Source of the DNA: Durusdinium trenchii
Taxonomy: Eukaryota > Sar > Dinophyceae > Suessiales > Symbiodiniaceae
Length of the DNA: 64,000 nt
Reading direction: 5' to 3'
Assembly (NCBI GenBank): GCA_963970005.1
Contig: CAXAMN010001336.1
Span: 769,697-833,696 of the forward strand
Shown here: one piece after another, positions 61,867 to 64,000 of the stretch
Numbering within the stretch: position 1 is the stretch's first letter
Layout: every line of letters starts with the position of its first letter
Position numbers and translations under genes: made by a program
Notes under the pieces: model-generated
The model's database searches: none
What the model saw: only the letters and a program-made list of their open reading frames with translations
What the model was told of the DNA's origin: nothing

Positions 61867-63588
61867 CTCGCGAGCGGGTTCGGGCGGTCGCGGAGAGAGG
61901 CCAATGAAAGCGAACCTTCGGGAGGGGCGAGTGGAGGGATCAACTCACTCATATTCTCCCAGGACCCCATGGCTATGTTGTTCCATGTCCTGACCTCGAG
62001 GGGTTCCGAGCGCGGGCGACGCTTTGCTCATTATATAAGCCTCGCACTTCGGACCATGCAAAATCCCCGTTGGTCGACCGTTAGTCGGTCTAATCAGTTC
62101 TGCTCTGCGGTCGCTGAGTTCGACCAGGGCGCTGATCGGCTTTCCGACGAGGTCTCTCCATCGCGCTTCCAGGCAGACATGGCTCGGTACTGGGATGGAT
62201 CGCACACGGAGTTGGACCGCAAGCATACTGACAAGGAGAAAACGATTCCGTAAGTATACCGCAGCAATTCCGAATCCATGTGCGCTGAAGAACTTTATGA
62301 CTGTGCCCAACCCGTTAAACCAAAAGCACCGGGACCTCGCTTGGCTTGGGCAAACAACAGAGTTATTGGGCGTGCGCCAGCATACAGGGCAGAAGCTCAA
62401 CAGTCAAAAGCTTGAGATCAGGGAACATCCCCAAATGTCAATTTGCACAGCACACAGTACCTAAGATTCTACACTGCAAACCAAGTCTTTCCCATCTAAA
62501 AAAATTGTGATTGAAGGCTGGGGCAGTTACGCCTGTTGATGTTCAGGCTCTGCGTGCGGCCGCCCCTACAATGCTGAATTTCCTACAAACTATTGCACCA
62601 ATCTGACGGATTTCTGCACCAAGCCCGCTGGATCCTGTCCCCACAAAACGGTGCTGGAGAGCAACTCTCCACGATGACATCACTGCGCAGCAGCAAAAGT
62701 CCGGCTGCTATGCCATGGCGATCTATCGCTGAACTTGTTCTGCCTTGCCTTTATGTGTTTTCCATCTCTTCCCAACTGCAGCAGAGAACTCAATGCCTAG
62801 CAAGCTTATAGCTGCAGTCGTAGAAAGGCTGCGGACCAGTTGGACCTGTCGATCACAGGGGCATTGTCTGAACCTTTTTCGGTACTGTGCATGTGTACCT
62901 TGGGTATATCCTATTCCCAGTAACAGTGGTTGATGGCTCAGTTGAAAGCCATTCTCAAATTGTGATAATCTTTTACCGACTGTTACAGGCATGCGACAGA
63001 CAGACCCAACATATACCAATTATCATCTCTAAGTAAAGGGACCTTCATGTTCGGATTATCTAAAGACCACGTTGAGAATTCCTAGGGCTCCAGTCGTACT
63101 TCAGAAAAGGTGTTTTGAATTTTTCCACCCACCCACCCCAGTCTCACCTTCTCAGGAGACGTCGTGGGCGACATGAGAGACATCTTTCTCCAAAGTTCAG
63201 GGGCCGAAAAAGAATACGTATGTACCAAGCGACAAGGTTTCTTGGGAGGTATGTCAAGTCGTCTGCTTTCCAACAAGGGGGTCCGAATTCTTTGTGAACC
63301 CACAAACTCACAGGCTCTTCGGTAACTGTTCGGCGCCTCCAGGGGCAGCGCCCTTCTTTTTCGGGCTTGGCCGTTTCTGGGCGTCGGGATTGCAGCAGCT
63401 GGCCGTAACGGGTTTGAAACTCCTCACGCGCGGCCTTGGTCGGAAAGCGCTAGAAGAAAAACAAAGACCCTGCAGGCCCAAAGACCCAGTAGCGTTTTTG
63501 CATGATCAACTCCAGTTAAATGAGGTCTTGACCTGTAGGTCTGTAGAGAGAAGAGATAAAAAATAATAATCGGTACCAATTGCTGGAG
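61867..63588. other. No confident gene
   Basis: It contains an open minus-strand frame near 61945-62200 (RDLVGKPISALVELSDRRAE) without clear edges, and the second copy of the dispersed repeat at 62880-63010. Confidence 0.3.
62880..63010 (+). repeat. Dispersed repeat, copy 2 of a diverged pair
   Basis: It matches 18920-19045 in order and orientation (TACCTTGGGTATATCCTATT, then GTTGATGGCTCAGTTG, then ACCGACTGTTACAG). Confidence 0.55.
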
Positions 63589-63689
63589 GGTGTTGGCTGG
63601 GTGATGCGCCCGACACGGAGGGATGTGAAGGCCCGCCTTGATGCATTGGAAAAAGTCTCAGCAAACAGCGCCTTGAAAGTATCTTCGGG
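63589..63689 (+). CDS. Possible plus-strand helical exon
   Basis: The exon opens after GCTGGAG and closes before GTATGT. The frame reads RRDVKARLDALEKVSANSAL then KVSSG. The splice edges are good, but it has no plus-strand neighbours that support a gene. Confidence 0.35.
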
Positions 63690-64000
63690 GTATGTCAACG
63701 TTCACCGTGAACGAGAAGGGTTTCAAAGGCAATGAACTGAACTATTTGCATGAACCTTGCAGAAAACCAAGGAGAAAAAGCATCCTCACAGGATAGGCCG
63801 TTGTGGAAACGCCGCCCTCCCCTGCCACTGCACACACGACATGTATCATGGGGCTGGATCCCTTGTGGGGCATGATGGGTGAACAACTCAAAGTCTATTA
63901 ACAACCGTTCGTTTTTGTATGTGTTTCTTGCGGTGCAAGTGCCAAAAACGCACTGCGAACACGAATGTTTTGCCGACATCCGGCTCCTTGAGCTCTGACA

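Overview
The window reads as nuclear DNA of a dinoflagellate, most likely a Symbiodiniaceae coral symbiont. Coding sequence is split into small exons among introns of 0.1-1 kb. The reconstructed introns use GT, GC and GA donors with AG acceptors. Microsatellites and small foldback repeats are common, and the long open frames belong to a Ty1/copia-type retrotransposon whose LTR carries a dinoflagellate spliced-leader-like sequence. I saw no rRNA, tRNA or CRISPR. A 10-base N run (22849-22858) marks an assembly gap.

Nearly all supported host coding lies on the minus strand, as in the unidirectional gene arrays of dinoflagellates. From right to left: (1) exons of a small basic protein gene (61.9-61.0 kb); (2) a VTT-domain (TVP38/TMEM64/DedA-like) membrane protein gene (56.8-54.2 kb), five phase-consistent exons; (3) exons of an unidentified gene ending at 50405; (4) a CAP/SCP-domain membrane protein gene (50091-29183), five exons, 566 codons; (5) many mini-exons (28.7-4.0 kb) coding for short charged heptad-like segments, probably one large coiled-coil gene. 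Plus-strand exon candidates are few and weak.

The centrepiece is a 17,425-bp LTR retrotransposon (31160-48584, minus strand). It has two identical 160-bp LTRs (TG...CA) and a perfect 5-bp target duplication (GAAAA). It sits inside intron 2 of the CAP gene, in the same orientation, and expands an intron of about 423 bp to 17.9 kb. It encodes Gag with a coiled coil and two CCCH fingers, an aspartic protease, an integrase, a copia RT and RNase H, an extra region with a GPCTGG motif, and then a 2,161-codon ORF3. ORF3 has a CCHC knuckle, a Tpt1/KptA-like ADP-ribosyltransferase-type segment and a zinc ribbon. The three frames are separated by two +1 steps, each at or beside a homopolymer.

The rest holds small non-autonomous elements: a 101-103 bp MITE family with 4-bp target duplications (four copies, one nested in another foldback), two other foldback families, a 52-bp tandem array, dispersed repeats and microsatellites. 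All host gene models are hand-spliced. Exon edges come from splice signals and reading phase, not from transcripts.
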